The notes under the pieces: generated by a model
Database searches by the model: none
The model's input: the letters and a program-made list of their open reading frames with translations, nothing else
What the model was told of the DNA's origin: nothing
Program-made: the position numbers and the translations under genes
Assembly (NCBI GenBank): GCA_949361645.1
Contig: OX442417.1
Coordinates: 162,278 to 226,277 of the forward strand
Length of the DNA: 64,000 nt
Reading direction: 5' to 3'
Source: Spongilla lacustris
Lineage: Eukaryota; Porifera; Demospongiae; Spongillida; Spongillidae
Shown here: positions 1 through 13,900 of the stretch, piece by piece
How positions within the stretch are numbered: the first letter of the stretch is position 1
Layout: each line of letters opens with the position of its first letter

Positions 1-255
1 AGGACTGTGGGGTGTTATGAGGACTGTGGGGTGTTATGAGGACTGTGGGGTGTTATGAGGACTGTGGGGTGTTATGAGGACTGTGGGGTGTTATGAGGAC
101 TGTGGGGTGTTATGAGGACTGTGGGGTGTTATGAGGACTGTGGGGTGTTATGAGGACTGTGGGGTGTTATGAGGACTGTGGGGTGTTATGAGGACTGTGG
201 GGTGTTATGAGAACTGTGGGGTGTTGTTGGGTGTTGTGGGGACTGTGGGGTGTTG
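1..255. repeat. 19-bp tandem repeat (minisatellite)
   Basis: About 12 copies of a 19-bp unit containing AGGACTGTGGGGTGTTATG, running in from the left window edge and decaying near 220-255. Confidence 0.95.
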
Positions 256-540
256 GGTGCTGTGCATATCTTGTCATCAAAGAGGTCACCTTACATTATG
301 AGGTCACTTGTGAGGTGATCTCACTGTGTGGTTGCCATACCACAGGCACCACAGGCAAGGTTTTCTGAGAAAAGACTTGATTAAGATATTGCATAAACCT
401 ACATGCTTTATATCTTATACCTGACATCACTATAGCTGGAGATTGCATGGAAGGCAACACGGCTCTGAGCAGAGTGGCGGCAGTATATGTACAGCTTCAC
501 CTTCTTTACTTCCTTTATTGCTGTATGCATGTTGTTGCTC

Positions 541-1091
541 TAGTGCATGTGCTCTAGGACTAGTGCACGTGCTCTAGGACTAGTGCAAGTGCTCTAGGAC
601 TAGTGCAAGTGCTCTAGGACTAGTGCACGTGCTCTAGGACTAGTGCACGTGCTCTAGGACTAGTGCACGTGCTCTAGGACTAGTGCACGTGCTCTAGGAC
701 TAGTGCACGTGCTCTAGGACTAGTGCACGTGCTCTAGGACTAGTGCACGTGCTCTAGGACTAGTGCACGTGCTCTAGGACTAGTGCACGTGCTCTAGGAC
801 TAGTGCACGTGCTCTAGGACTAGTGCACGTGCTCTAGGACTAGTGCACGTGCTCTAGGACTAGTGCACGTGCTCTAGGACTAGTGCACGTGCTCTAGGAC
901 TAGTGCACGTGCTCTAGGACTAGTGCACGTGCTCTAGGGCTAGTGCACGTGCTCTAGGACTAGTGCACGTGCTCTAGGACTAGTGCACGTGCTCTAGGAC
1001 TAGTGCACGTGCTCTAGGGCTAGTGCACGTGCTCTAGGACTAGTGCACGTGCTCTAGGGCTAGTGCACGTGCTCTAGGACTAGTGCACGTG
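541..1091. repeat. 20-bp tandem repeat (minisatellite)
   Basis: About 27 copies of a 20-bp unit, GTGCTCTAGGACTAGTGCAC, nearly perfect, with a few GGC for GAC variants. It lies downstream of the 3' end of the minus-strand convertase gene. Between 256 and 540 I see only unique non-coding sequence. Confidence 0.97.
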
Positions 1092-1955
1092 CATGCCTGT
1101 TGTTCGCTTCTGTCCGGTTATTTGCAACACACACAGTGGTGTAAGAAGGAGGGTGGGGTTGACCTAGCCTTGCGGGCGCCCAGACGTATAAAAGGTTAGT
1201 ACAAGGTGTCCAGGGTGCTGTGTGTGTGCAGAGATGATGTGTATAGTATTCTCTTGGTGTGCGAGTACATTGAGCGTACACAAAAACTTGACTACATGTG
1301 TAGTAATTGGACTTGGAAGTTCATTTACATGTAGCGTGACATAAAAATTTCCAGACCTAGAAAAAAGATTTGTTGAAAAGTGAACAACTGTGATTAAGGA
1401 AATTTATGCAATTATGAATTTATGCATACTGACCAGTAAATTCATGATTACATATTTCCACAATCCCTTACTTTTACACTCAATAGACCCTTCTCCCGCA
1501 AGATCAGGAACGTGACAGCTGTTTGCGCTTGGTTGTGGCTGCCTCCGGATGCACTATCAAATTCCTCATCCCTAGGAGAGAAGGGTCTGTTGCCGCAAAC
1601 AAATCCTTCATGTACACCAAATTTTATTTTGCTGACTGAATTCTATTGTTTCGTGGCTTTAAACAGCACTTAGCTTTCAAATCCTAAACATGTATACTAT
1701 CTCACACTCAATATCTGATAACATATCACTTTTGCTTGATAAACGCGACACAGAGTCATGAAAGTCAACAGTAGATAAGAAAGTGCAATACTGGACTATA
1801 AAAATGGATATATTGGTACAAGTGGTGAAGAATATCACATCTGAATCCTCAAATCAGCCCACTGGATTGTCCATACCACCAGAGCTTAATGAACACTGGG
1901 TGAGCATCCAACCAGAGAGCTCTACATATGTGTAGGACTGTCCATGATAGCAGAG
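1092..1955. other. Intergenic / 3' UTR of the convertase gene
   Basis: No convincing coding sequence. A minus-strand AATAAA (plus TTTATT at 1623-1628) lies about 330 bp beyond the stop codon of the convertase gene and is a candidate polyadenylation signal. Confidence 0.5.
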
Positions 1956-4900
1956 CTAACTCATGCTCAAAAGCTGTGCGTTGTCGCCCATGTCTTGCCC
2001 GGGTGGTACCGAACGTCCCTTCCTTTCCACCTCTTCCTCCTCGTCTTCCTCTGCTCCCCTCGGCTGAAGCAAGGCAGCCTCCTCCACCCCACTCGGGGTG
2101 TGACGTCGCACAAACAGGGCCACACCCTTTACCCTCCTTGAAGACCACACCCACAGTCCATTCCAAACACTGCCCACAATCCAGCAGCAGAGCGAGAGTA
2201 CCCCTGTGCCAGCAACGATCAGCAGTACTAGCAAGAACCACTGTGGAAGGAGGTGGCAATGTATTATGAGGTGCAACATGTGCAGGTGTGTAGGTAGTGC
2301 AGGTGTGTAGGTAGTGCAGGTGTGTAGGTAGTGCAGGTGTGTAGGTAGTGCAGGTGTGTAGGTAGTGCAAGTGTGTAGGTAGTGCAGGTGTGTAGGTAGT
2401 GCAGGTGTGTAGGTAGTGCAGGTGTGTAGGTCGTGCAGGTGTGTAGGTTGTGCAGGTGTGTAGGTCGTGCAGGTGTGTAGGTTGTGCAGGTGTGTAGGTA
2501 GTGCAGGTGTGTAGGTAGTGCAGGTGTGTAGGTAGTGCAGGTGTGTAGGTAGTGCAGGTGTGTAGGTTGTGCAGGTGTGTAGGTTGTGCAGGTGTATAGG
2601 TTGTGCAGGTGTGTAGGTGTGCAGGTGTGTGTACGTGTTATGTCACATGTAGATCTGCATACATGTATGTAAGTATCTGTGTGTGCATGTGACGATGTCT
2701 GTAGACGAGTATGGATTTAATGTGCACATATGTGGTGCATGTGTACACACACTGTATGTGGTACATGTGTACACTACTACACACCTGTACACTACACATC
2801 TACACCTACACACCTGTACACTACACACCTGTACACTACACATCTACACCTACACATCTACACCTACACACCTGTACACTACACATCTACACCTACACAT
2901 TCTTTTAACGTTACATGCGTGTATTTGTGCGTGTGTGTAAGGCGCACACTTACCCTCTTGATGCTAGGCTGCAGGGCTGGTAGCTTCAGTTCCCCGGGAC
3001 ATGCTACAGGTGTGGGACACTCCAGAGGTGACGTCACCTGTGAGCCTCTGACCACACCCTCCACCAAACTATACAAAAGATGAGCTGAATAAGTGTGGGT
3101 GTTAAGTGCTGAGGTGGGTGTTGAGTGATGGGGTGTGGGTGTTAAGTGCTGAGGTGGGTGTTGAGTGATGGGGTGTGATGTTAAGTGCTGAGGTGGGTGT
3201 TGAGTGATGGGGTGTGGGTGTTAAGTGCTGAGGTGGGTGTTGAGTGATGGGGTGTGGGTGTTAAGTGCTGAGGTGGGTGTTCACCATTACCTTTGCCTGT
3301 TGAGAATATCAGCTGCTGTGACAGATGACCCATATATGGTGAGATACCACATACGGAGCTCCCCGCTAGAATGTCCTGCCGATCCAACTGAAGGGGAGGG
3401 GGAGGAGGCGGAGGGAGGAATGAACACAGTCGAGTAGTGTGTGGCTTAATGAGTAGTGTGTGGCTTACTTTTCGGATTGCTTGTAATATCCAGTTTCCAC
3501 ACACCCACAGGTGGCTCTCCCCAGTTCTTAACAGTCGCAAATGTCCAAGCAGAGAATGCTGCATCAGAACTATTGAACACACCCATAAAATGCTGCATCA
3601 GAACTATTGAACACACCCATAAAATGCTGCATCAGAACTATTGAACACACCCACACATATACCTTACCTGTATCCAAGTCCATAACACACCAGAACCTTG
3701 CTACCAGATTCCATGCAGACCCTTGTCCCTGGGTACATTCCCAGACCCTTGTCCCTGGGTACATCCCTAGACCCTTGTCCCTGGGTACATCCCCAGACCC
3801 TTGTCCCTGGGTACATCTCCAGACCCTTGTCCCTGGGTACATCTCCAGACCCTTGTCCCTGGGTACATCCCCAGACCCTTGTCCCTGGGTACATCTCCAG
3901 ACCCTTTCCCCTCATCCCCAGACCTTGCTGCCCCACATACTCATCGTTCCTCCTATAACTGGCCAGCAGTGACTTTGTGCCATGAGGGGAAGTGAGGGAG
4001 ATGGAGACTGCTCCCCGGTACGGATGTTCCAATGTGATCTGTGTGAGGGGTGTGAGAAATTTGATGGGATGAATGTGACAGTATACATGTAGGTGTGATG
4101 GTATGGGTGTGAGGGGATGGGTGCGAGGGGATGCGTGTGAGGGTGTGAAATTTCTGCATCCCCAGCACTGGTCATTCTCTTGGCAGCCTTTAACGGTTAT
4201 TAACAGTTATAACCAAATATGGTTAGCTAGTGTACAACATTGCATGTACATGTAAGTGGTACGTACATGTATGTGCTCATGTGAGTAGGAGGGTGGGAGG
4301 GTGGTAATGTGGGGGTAAGTGTGTGTAGTGGGAGGGTGGTAATGTGGGTAAGTGTGTGTAGTGGGAGGGTGGTAATGTGGGCAAGTGTGTGTAGTGGGAG
4401 GGTGGTAATGTGGGTAAGTGTGTGTAGTGGGAGGGTGGTAATGTGGGCAAGTGTGTGTGGTGGGAGGGTGGTAATGTGGGCAAGTGTGTGTGGTGGGAGG
4501 GTGGTAATGTGGGCAAGTGTGTGTGGTGGGAGGGTGGTAATGTGGGCAAGTGTGTGTGGTGGGAGGGTGGTAATGTGGGCAAGTGTGTGTGGTGGGAGGG
4601 TGGTAATGTGGGCAAGTGTGTGTGGTGGGAGGGTGGTAATGTGGGCAAGTGTGTGTGGTGGGAGGGTGGTAATGTGGGCAAGTGTGTGCTTATACATGTA
4701 CATGTCTGCTGTGTGTGCTAATTTACTTACTGTCACTGCAACGTGCTCCACTGTGACCAAGCCAGCGGGCAGACTAGTTCCTTTCACTAAACAGGACACA
4801 CAATTGACATCAAGTACACACACATACACATACACACACATACACATGCACACACACATGCACACACATGCACACATACATGCACACACATACATGCACA

Positions 4901-7900
4901 CATACATGCACACACACATGCACACAAATGCACACATACATGCACACACACATGCACACATATACATGCACACACACATGCACACATATACATGCACACA
5001 CACATGCACACATGCACACACACATGCACACATGCACACATGCACACACATGCACACATGCAAATATGCACACACACACACACGCACACACATGCACACA
5101 CATGCACACATGCACACACGCACCATTTATTGACAGCTGAAGTGGTTTCCCATCTGGAGGGATTGTGTAGTGCTGCTTGTCGTGAGGTGAGCTCCAATGG
5201 ACCATAGGAGGCACCAGGGGCCATACCTGTGTGTGGAGAGAGGGAGTAGGTGTGAGGGAAGGTGTGTGGAGGGAAGGTGTGTGGAGGGAAGGTGTGGAGG
5301 GAAGGTATGTGGAGGGATGGTGTGTGGAGGTGGTGTGGAGGGAAGGCGTGTTGAGGGTGTGGGAGGGATGGTGTGTGGAGGTGGTGTGGGAGAGAAGGTG
5401 TGTGGAGGGTGTGGGAGGGGAGGTGTGTGGAGGTGGTGTGGGAGGGAAGGTGTGTGGAGGGTGTGGGAGGGGAGGTGTGTGGAGGGTATGGGAGGGAAGG
5501 TGTGGAGGGTGTGGGAGGGAAGGTGTGTGGAGGGTGTGGGAGGGAAGGTGTGTGGAGGGTGTGGGAGGGAAGGTGTGTGGAGGGTGTGGGAGGGAAGGTG
5601 TGTGGAGGGTGTGGGAGGGAAGGTGTGTGGAGGGTGTGGGAGGGAAGGTGTGTGGAGGGTGTGGGAGGGAAGGTGTGTGGAGGGTGTGGGAGGGAAGGTG
5701 TGTGGAGGGTGTGGGAGGGAAGGTGTGTGGAGGGTGTGGGAGGGAAGGTGTGTGGAGGGTGTGGGAGGGAAGGTGTGTGGACGGTTGTTGTATAGGAACT
5801 TTGACACTACGTAGTTGCGCATGCGTGTGTTAAGATATATGTTAGCGTGTACTGACTGCGTGACTCAGTTTTTTCATTAAACATTTGAACCTGGCTATTG
5901 TAAGGATATAACAGTGGCGACGAGGGTGTTGTTTTACCCATGGCTACATTTGGAAAGGTAGGAGAATTCAATGGCGAGGCCGAAACCATGTCGGCGTACC
6001 TGGAGAGGGTACAGTTGTACCTTACAGCAAACGCAGTGTCTGGAGACAAGAAGGTGACGATGCTACTGAGTGTGGTGGGAAGCTCAACATACGCGTTATT
6101 GCGGAGCCTGACACATCCGGCACTGCCTGCTACCAAGACGTGGGACCAGCTGACGGGACTTCTCATGGAGCACCACGAGCCTAAACCGTTAGTTATTGCC
6201 GAGCGGTTCCGTTTTCACAGGTGGAACCAGACTGAAGGTGAGTCATTGTCAGAGTATTCAGCGGAACTAAGAAGGCTGTCAGCAAAGTGTCCATTTGGGA
6301 AATACCAGAGCGAGTCGCTGCGGGACCGTTTTGTATGCGGGTTGAGAAGTGAGAGCATTCAAAAGCGGTTGTTAACAGAACACGACCTAGCGCTAGCAAA
6401 GGCGGTGGAAATAGCTTTAGGGATGGAGGCAGCGCAAAAGGGAGCCGAGCAATTAAAAAGTGTCCCCGGGGAGATAACAGTTCAACGTCTTAGGCAGAGT
6501 TCGGAAAAAGCCACTAGCACAAATAGCGTATGTTGGCGTTGTGGCAAGGGAAACCACGGGGCAGACAATTGTCGTTTTAGATCAGCATCTTGTTTTAGGT
6601 GTAAAGGAATAGGTCATGTGGCTGCAATGTGTAGACGAAAAAGGCAAGAGACGTTTGGCCAGAGTCCCAAAGAGCTAAGGTGGTTAGGAAAGGAAAGTGT
6701 GGGAGGAAGAGATGGAGAGGGTGCAGAGGTTACAGAGGGTACAGAGGTTGTAGATGTGATTATAGCACCAGTGGAAATAGACAATAGGAAGCCATTTGTG
6801 GTTAGCATTAGCATTCAAGGGGTTGCATTGACAATGGAGATAGACACTGGGGCAGCAGTGACATTGATATCTGAGAAGACACTAAGGAGAAGTTTTCTGG
6901 GTTACCATTGCTACCTTGCATGATTAAATTGCGAACGTACACTTCTGAAAGAATAAAGGTGTGCAGAGAATTGAAGGTACAGGTTCAATACGGAAAGCTC
7001 ACAAAGGAATGTTCTTTTATAGTGGTGGAGGGGATGGGCCAAGTCTAATGGGAAGGGATTGGCTTTTAAAGTTCAGATTGGATTGGCAAAGCATTGGGCA
7101 GGTGCAGATGCAGTCTTTTCAGGATAGGTTAGGCCCCATGTTGGAGAAGTATGCAGAGGTTTTTAGTGAGAAGCCCAGTAAAATACAGCCATTTGAAGCC
7201 AAACTGGTATTAAAAGGGGAAGGAAGACCAGTGTTTTGTAGACCAAGGTCGGTGCCTTTTGCACTCAAGGGTGCTATTGAGGAAGAATTGGCCAAATTGG
7301 TAAAACTGGGGGTGCTGGTGCAAGTGCCATCTAGTGAGTGGGCAACTCCAATAGTTCCAGTGGTTCGGTCAAACAACAAGGTCCACCTTTGTGGGGATTA
7401 TAAAGTTACTATCAATCCAGTGTTAGACATTGAACAGTATCCGTTGCCTAAACCTGAGGAGATGTTTGCAACATTAGCAGAAGGGGAAAAATTCACCAAG
7501 ATCGATCTCACTAATGCATACCTACAATTGCCATTAGATGAGGAATCAAGAAAGTTGTGCACTATCAATACACACAAGGGTCTGTTCGAATTTACTAGAT
7601 TGCCTTTTGGGGTAGGAAATTGACAAAAGCGTTTTCATCGGTGAACAATTGAAAGATATAAATAATAGGCAGGCAGCATGCCCCCCCCCCCCCCCCCCCC
7701 CCCCCCTGGTAGCTTCAGCACCGGCTATGTTTCAGAGGATGATGGACACTATCCTACAGGGGATACCACAGGTGTGTTGTTACATTGATGATATTTTGAT
7801 AACAGGAAAGGATGACGGGGCTCATATGAAGAATTTGGAAGAAGTCTTGAAGCGATTGAAACACCACACCATCAGGATACATAAGGAAAAATGTGCATTT

Positions 7901-10900
7901 TTGAAGAATAGTGTGGATTTTCTGGGACACCACATAAGCGCAAAGGGGGTGCATCCCCTTCCAACTAACATTGAGGCTATAGTGAAGGCACCAAAACCAA
8001 GAGATGTAACAGAGCTTAAATCTTTCTTGGGCATGTTAAATTACTATGCCAAATTCACACCAAATTTGTCAATGCACATGGCACCGTTATACGTGTTATT
8101 GAAGAAGGGTTGTGTTTGGTTCTGGTCAGATCAATGCGAAAAAGCTTTCAGCATGGCTAAGCAGTTACTGGTATCTTCAGAAGTGCTAGTGCATTATAAT
8201 CCGCAGTTACCATTGCGACTGGCAGCAGATGCTTCGTCATATGGTGTAGGGGCTGTCATATCGCATCAATTACCTGATGGGTCAGAGAGGCCTATAGCGT
8301 ATGCCTCACGTTCCCTTACAGATGCAGAATGCAGGTATGCTCAGGTCGAAAAGGAAGCATTGGCAATAGTTTTTGGGATAAAAAAACTCCATCAGTATTT
8401 ATTTGGTCGTAGATTCACAATTGTCACAAACCGTAAGGCTTTTAGCTACCATTCTGGGGCCCAAGACGGGTATTCCAACTTTAGCTGTGTCACGTCTACA
8501 GAGATGGGCATTGATCCTGTCGGCTTATACATATAGTATCCAGTTTCGGAAATCGCAACTACATGGTAATGCAGATGGTTTGTCAAGGCTACCTTTACAG
8601 CAGTCGGAAAGAGATGAGGAGGGGATTGAAGCAAGTGCTCTAAATATAATGCAGATAGAATCGTTGCCAGTGACCGCTGATCAGTTACGTCGTGCAACAC
8701 AGTATGATTTGGTATTAAGCAAGGTGCTACAATTTGTGTTGAAGGCCAACTCAAGTGTCTGATGAGTTGCGTCCATTTTGGCTACATGCTTCTGAACTGT
8801 CTGTGGAGAATGATATTGTGTTGTGGGGAGTCAGGGTGGTGATACCAACCAAATTGAGATCGAAGGTGTTAAATGAACTGCATGAAAATCACCCTGGTAT
8901 ATCTAAGATGAAGGCTTTGGCCCGAAGCCATGTGTGGTGGCCTAAAATAGATAATGACATTGAGAACTTGGTGAGTGCATGTGTGGCCTGTCAGAGTGTG
9001 AAGTCAGCCCCACCTTTAACACCTTTGCAACCATGGCCATGGCCTACAAGGCCATTCCAACGTGTACATATTGATTTTGCAGGCCCTTTTTGTGGGAAGA
9101 TGTTCTTTTTGTTAGTGGACGCACACTCAAAATGGCCTGAAGTTGTGGAAATGAACCGCACTACTGCTGTGGAAACCATTGATGTCTTGAGACAGTGGTT
9201 TGCTGCACATGGGCTGCCAGAGCAGTTGGTTTCAGACAATGGTCCTCAGTTTGTATCAAAGGAATTCAAACAGTTTACATCTGCCAACGGGATAAAACAT
9301 ACCTATAGTGCCCCTTACCACCCCGCAACAAATGGATTGGTTGAAAGATTTGTGCAAACTTTTAAGCAGGCAATGAAGGCGGGGGCAGGGAATGGGTTGT
9401 CTTTTCAGCATAGACTAAGTGCATTTCTGCTATCCTATCGCACTACTCCACACACAGTGACCAATGTGGCGCCATGCCAGTTGTTTCTGAAAAGAGCGTT
9501 ACGGGCTAAACTGGACCTGTTAAGAGAAACCACAGAGCAAGCAGTGGGTGATGAACAAGCAGAGCAGAAGTATCAGCATGATAGGCATAAGGCAAAGGAT
9601 CCATGTTTCAAACTGGGTGAGTCTGTGTTAGCACAAAGTTTTGCTCACGGTCCTACATGGGTGTGTGGAAAGGTGCAACAGTGTTGTGGTTCTAAGACGT
9701 GTTTGGTTGAATTAACGGTTGGTCGGGTTTGGAGACGGCATGTGGACAATTTGCGTAAGCTAGGAGGGGGGAAAGAGTTCGATTTGTCAGCAAAGGCACC
9801 AGAACAGGACCAGAAAAGTGACAAGGTGGTGCCAGACATAGCTGATGAAGAGGAAGAGCAGCTGCCACAGTTTCAAGAGGAAGAAAAAGTAACAGCACCA
9901 TTGGAGGAACTGGAGGAGGGAGATGATGTCGTTGAGGACACACCAAGGGAGACAGAGAGGGTTGATCTCCCAAAGCAGGGCGGCCCAGAGAATAGACGAT
10001 ACCCTCGCCGAGAAAATCGAAGGCCACCAGACCGATTATAGGAGGAAGGAGTGTTGTATAGGAACTTTGACACTACGTAGTTGCGCATGCGTGTGTTAAG
10101 ATATATGTTAGTGTGTACTGACTGCGTGACTCAGTTTTTTTCATTAAACATTTGAACCTGGCTATTGTAAGGATATAACAAGGGTGTGGGAGGGAAGGTG
10201 TGTGGAGGGTGTGGGAGGGAAGGTGTGATGGGAGGGTGTAATGGGAGGGTGTAAAGGGTGGCTACTAAATCTAGATACCCACGCACGACACGCCCATGTG
10301 TACCATAGCCACTTGGGTCATCCTAAATGCATCCAGAAGTCCAAAGCCATGCCAGTCACTGTGAGCCAGCCCTGCTCCATTGGTGACCCAGGCAGTGTGC
10401 TGGGGGTCCACCCTCACGGCTGTGAAGACCAGGAGATACTGGACGTCGCGCCATGTGAGGCAAGGCCTGCAGGAAACACACAGCAACGTGTAGCTTGTTG
10501 CCTCCTGGTACCATTATTCTCCCATCACACATTTTCCACTTTGCCCTCACTGCCACATATATTCTCTACCTCCTCCCCTCCTTCCCCTACCTCCTCCCCT
10601 CCTTCCCCTTCCCCTCCTTCCCCTTCCCCCTCCCTCCTTCCCTTTCCTCCTCCCCTCCTTCTCCTTCCCCCTCCTTCCCTTTCTCCTCCCCTCCTTCCCC
10701 TTCCTCCTCCTCCTCCCCTCCTTCCCTTTCCTCCTCCTCCCCTACCCTACTTCTCCCTCCTCCTCCTCCCTCCTACCCTACCTCACATGTAGCACCAGAG
10801 TTATCAGCCCAGAAGCAATAGGGGCAGCAGCAGAGGTCCCAGTGAAGCTCTCAGTGCACCCACCGTCTCCCTCCTCCTCCTCCTCCCCCCTACCCTACCT

Positions 10901-13900
10901 CACTTGAAGCACCAGAGCTATCAGCCCAGAAGCAATAGGGGCAGGCAGCAGAGGTCCCAGTGAAACTCTCAGTGCACCCACCTCTCCCTCCCTCCTCCCC
11001 TGCCTCCCTCCCCCTACCCTACCTCACTTGTAGCACCAGAGCTATCAGCCCAGAAGCAATAGGGGCAGCAGCAGAGGTCCCAGTGAAACTCTCAGTGCAC
11101 CCACCTCTCCCTCCTCCTCCCCCTACCCTACCTCACTTGTAGCACCAGAGCTATCAGCCCAGAAGCAATAGGAGCAGCAACAGAGGTCCCAGTGAAACTC
11201 TCAGTGCACCCACCTCTCCCTCCTCCTCCCCCTACCCTACCTCACTTGAAGCACCAGAGCTATCAGCCCAGAAGCAATAGGGGCAGCAGCAGAGGTCCCC
11301 AGTGAAACTTTCAGTGCACCCACCTCTCCCTCCCTCCTCCTCCCCCTACCCTACCTCACTTGAAGCACCAGAGCTATCAGCCCAGAAGCAATAGGAGCAG
11401 CAGCAGAGGTCCCAGTGAAACTCTCAGTGCACCCCTCCTCCCCTACCCTACTTCTCCCTCCTCCTCCTCCCTCCTCCTCCTCCCTACCCTACCTCACTTG
11501 AAGCACCAGAGCTATCAGCCCAGAAGCAATAGGCGCAGCAGCAGAGGTCCCAGTGAAACTCTCAGTGCACCCACCTTTCCCTCCTCCTCCTCCTCCCCTA
11601 CCCTACTTCTCCCTCCTCCTCCTCCCCCCTACCCTACCTCACTTGTAGCACCAGAGCTATCAGCCCAGAAGCAATAGGGGCAGCAGCAGAGGTCCCAGTG
11701 AAACTCTCAGTGCACCCTCCAAGGCTCACCGTGTCCGTGGTAGCCTGCATGATGTGGGAGAGCACTAAATAGAAGCACCTTGCCCCACACACGCTTACAA
11801 TGTTCCTGTCGCCGCCGGCTTCTCCGTTGCTATAGGTAACGGCCAGCATGGCAGCACACTTCTCAGCATATGAAGGTACCTCGTTCCGCTCATCAATAGC
11901 ACCTGAGGAAATAGGGGTGGGGAGGAGGGAGGGGACCCACCTCAACACACCACTTGACCACTCACTACACAGGAATAGTTGATAGGTGGCTGCATGCCCA
12001 CAGGTAAAGGTTTATACTCGGCCACTATACATGTACATTGACACTAACCAATGGTGACACTAACCAATGGTTACACTAACCATTGGTTACACTAACCAAT
12101 GGTTACACTAACCAATGGTTACACTAGCCAATGGTGACACTAGCCAATGGTGACACTAGCCAATGGTGACACTAACCAATGGCCAATGGAATAACCATTG
12201 CTGACACTAGCCAATGGTTACCTTACAATAACCCACATGTATGGTACATTGACACTAACCAATGGTGACAGTGTAGATTGAATTTGCATAGCCATCAAAG
12301 TTGCAGTTATCGTCATGGATACCTCCGTTACCAGAGGCAAACACAAAAATGTTGCCATAGCCACACCTTCCTTGTTCTGCTGCTAACTGCAGTGCCTCCT
12401 GTTGCAAGGAGGCGAGAGTGAAGGGAGGTGGGTGGTGGGAGTGAAGGGAGGTGGGTGGTGGGAACCAAGGGCCTGTAAAGAATGTCCAAGTTGCTCACCT
12501 GGGTCACAAAGCCGGGACCTTCCACTGTTTTCCCATCGTCATCTGGTCCCCAACTAATACAAGAAGCCCAAGTTAAACTTAGATAGTCATTGTGGTTAGT
12601 CATTGTGATTAGTTTTTGTGATTGGTTATTGTGATTAGTCATTGTGGTTAGTCATTGTGATTGCATCCATACACATTGTAGGAGGTCTCAAACTCTTCTT
12701 TGTGACTCAGCAACATACAGCATTGATATGGAAGGAAAGGGAGGAAATGGAAGAAAGGGAAGGGGAGAGAGGAAGGGAGGGAAAGGGAAGGAATAAAGAG
12801 GAGGGAGGTAATGGAAGGGAGGGGAGTGAGGGTGGAAGAGGGGAGGAAGGGAACAACTGTGTGTTTTGGTTCATGAATTTTTGATTTACCCGAACATGAA
12901 CACACACAACAATCTACACATACACACACATACACATACAGACACATGCATGCACACACCTGCAGCTGTAAATGTGGTTGATATGTGACTCATAAACGAA
13001 TGACCTTCCCTCCAAAATGTCGGTGACCTGACCATCCAGAATTCGCAGCCCTGAAACTTGTGCTCCGTAGGCCACACCCACAACGCAGATGTCATTGGGG
13101 ACAGCTGCAATGACACCTGCACATCTTTGGGGAGGAGGAGGAGGAAGGAAGGGGAGGGAAGGGAAGGGAGGGAGGGAGGGAGGGAGAGAGGGAGGGAAGG
13201 GAGGAGGGAAGGGAGGAGGAGGGAGGGAGGGAAGGGGGGAGGGAAGGGGGGAGGGAAGGGGGAGGGAAAGGGCGAGTGAAGGGGGAGGGAAAGGGGGAGG
13301 GAGGAGGAAGGAGGGAGATTAGGGTGCTGCTTCATTCCCCAATGTGGTCCTACTTTGTGCCATGGGAGTTGTAGGCATGGTGAGTGTCAGGTGATGGGTC
13401 GTTGTCGTTGCTATTGAAATCATAGCTTCCTGCTTCATTCTAGATAATGCACAGGCATGTTTAAGCATAGCAGTGAGGAAATGCTACACAAAAGGTGCAT
13501 TTGATACATGTAGAGCAAAGGAATCGAATGTGGAACGCACCCCTATTAAGGAACACTAAATCTCATTAAAAAATTTAATCACCATTATGGGTTTACTGTT
13601 TTAAGATCATGTGCAAATCGATGCATCTAATTGACAGAGATGTTTTACTAGCCTACATATGTACATTCAACGCTGATGTCGAGCACAGTAAAAATTTCCA
13701 CTAGCATTTGGCAAGCTAGGTGTGCAGCACTGTGCTTCTTTGCGAGCCCCAGTTTTCATTACTGCTTCGCAGGGTTTCTTTGTGCGCTCTAATGCAGCCT
13801 TTTCTTCTAGAGCTGCTTTTCTTTTTCTGCGTCGCTCCTCTTTCTCAGCTATCTCTCTCCTCTTCATATTCTCAGCAGCCTTAAATTCATCAATCCATTG

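Larger units (their letters stand above)
5786..10180 (+). mobile_element. Ty3/Gypsy-type LTR retrotransposon, near full-length, coding region broken
   Basis: A 4395-bp element bounded by 128/129-bp direct LTRs with TG...CA ends. It has a primer-binding site next to the 5' LTR, a polypurine tract before the 3' LTR, and the order gag, protease, reverse transcriptase, RNase H, integrase. RNase H before integrase is the Ty3/Gypsy order. Flanks are ACGGT (5781-5785) and AGGGT (10181-10185), best read as a 5-bp AGGGT target duplication with one later change. The LTRs differ only by one substitution and one T, so insertion is fairly recent, yet pol has several frame breaks and a 97-bp insertion. It sits in convertase intron 10, antisense to that gene. 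Confidence 0.95.

Noticed and set aside
5127..5833. Overlapping ORFs of about 200-230 codons around the 25-bp repeat
   Set aside because: Repeat translation. The only real coding part is convertase exon 11 (5124-5226), supported by phase and P-domain position.
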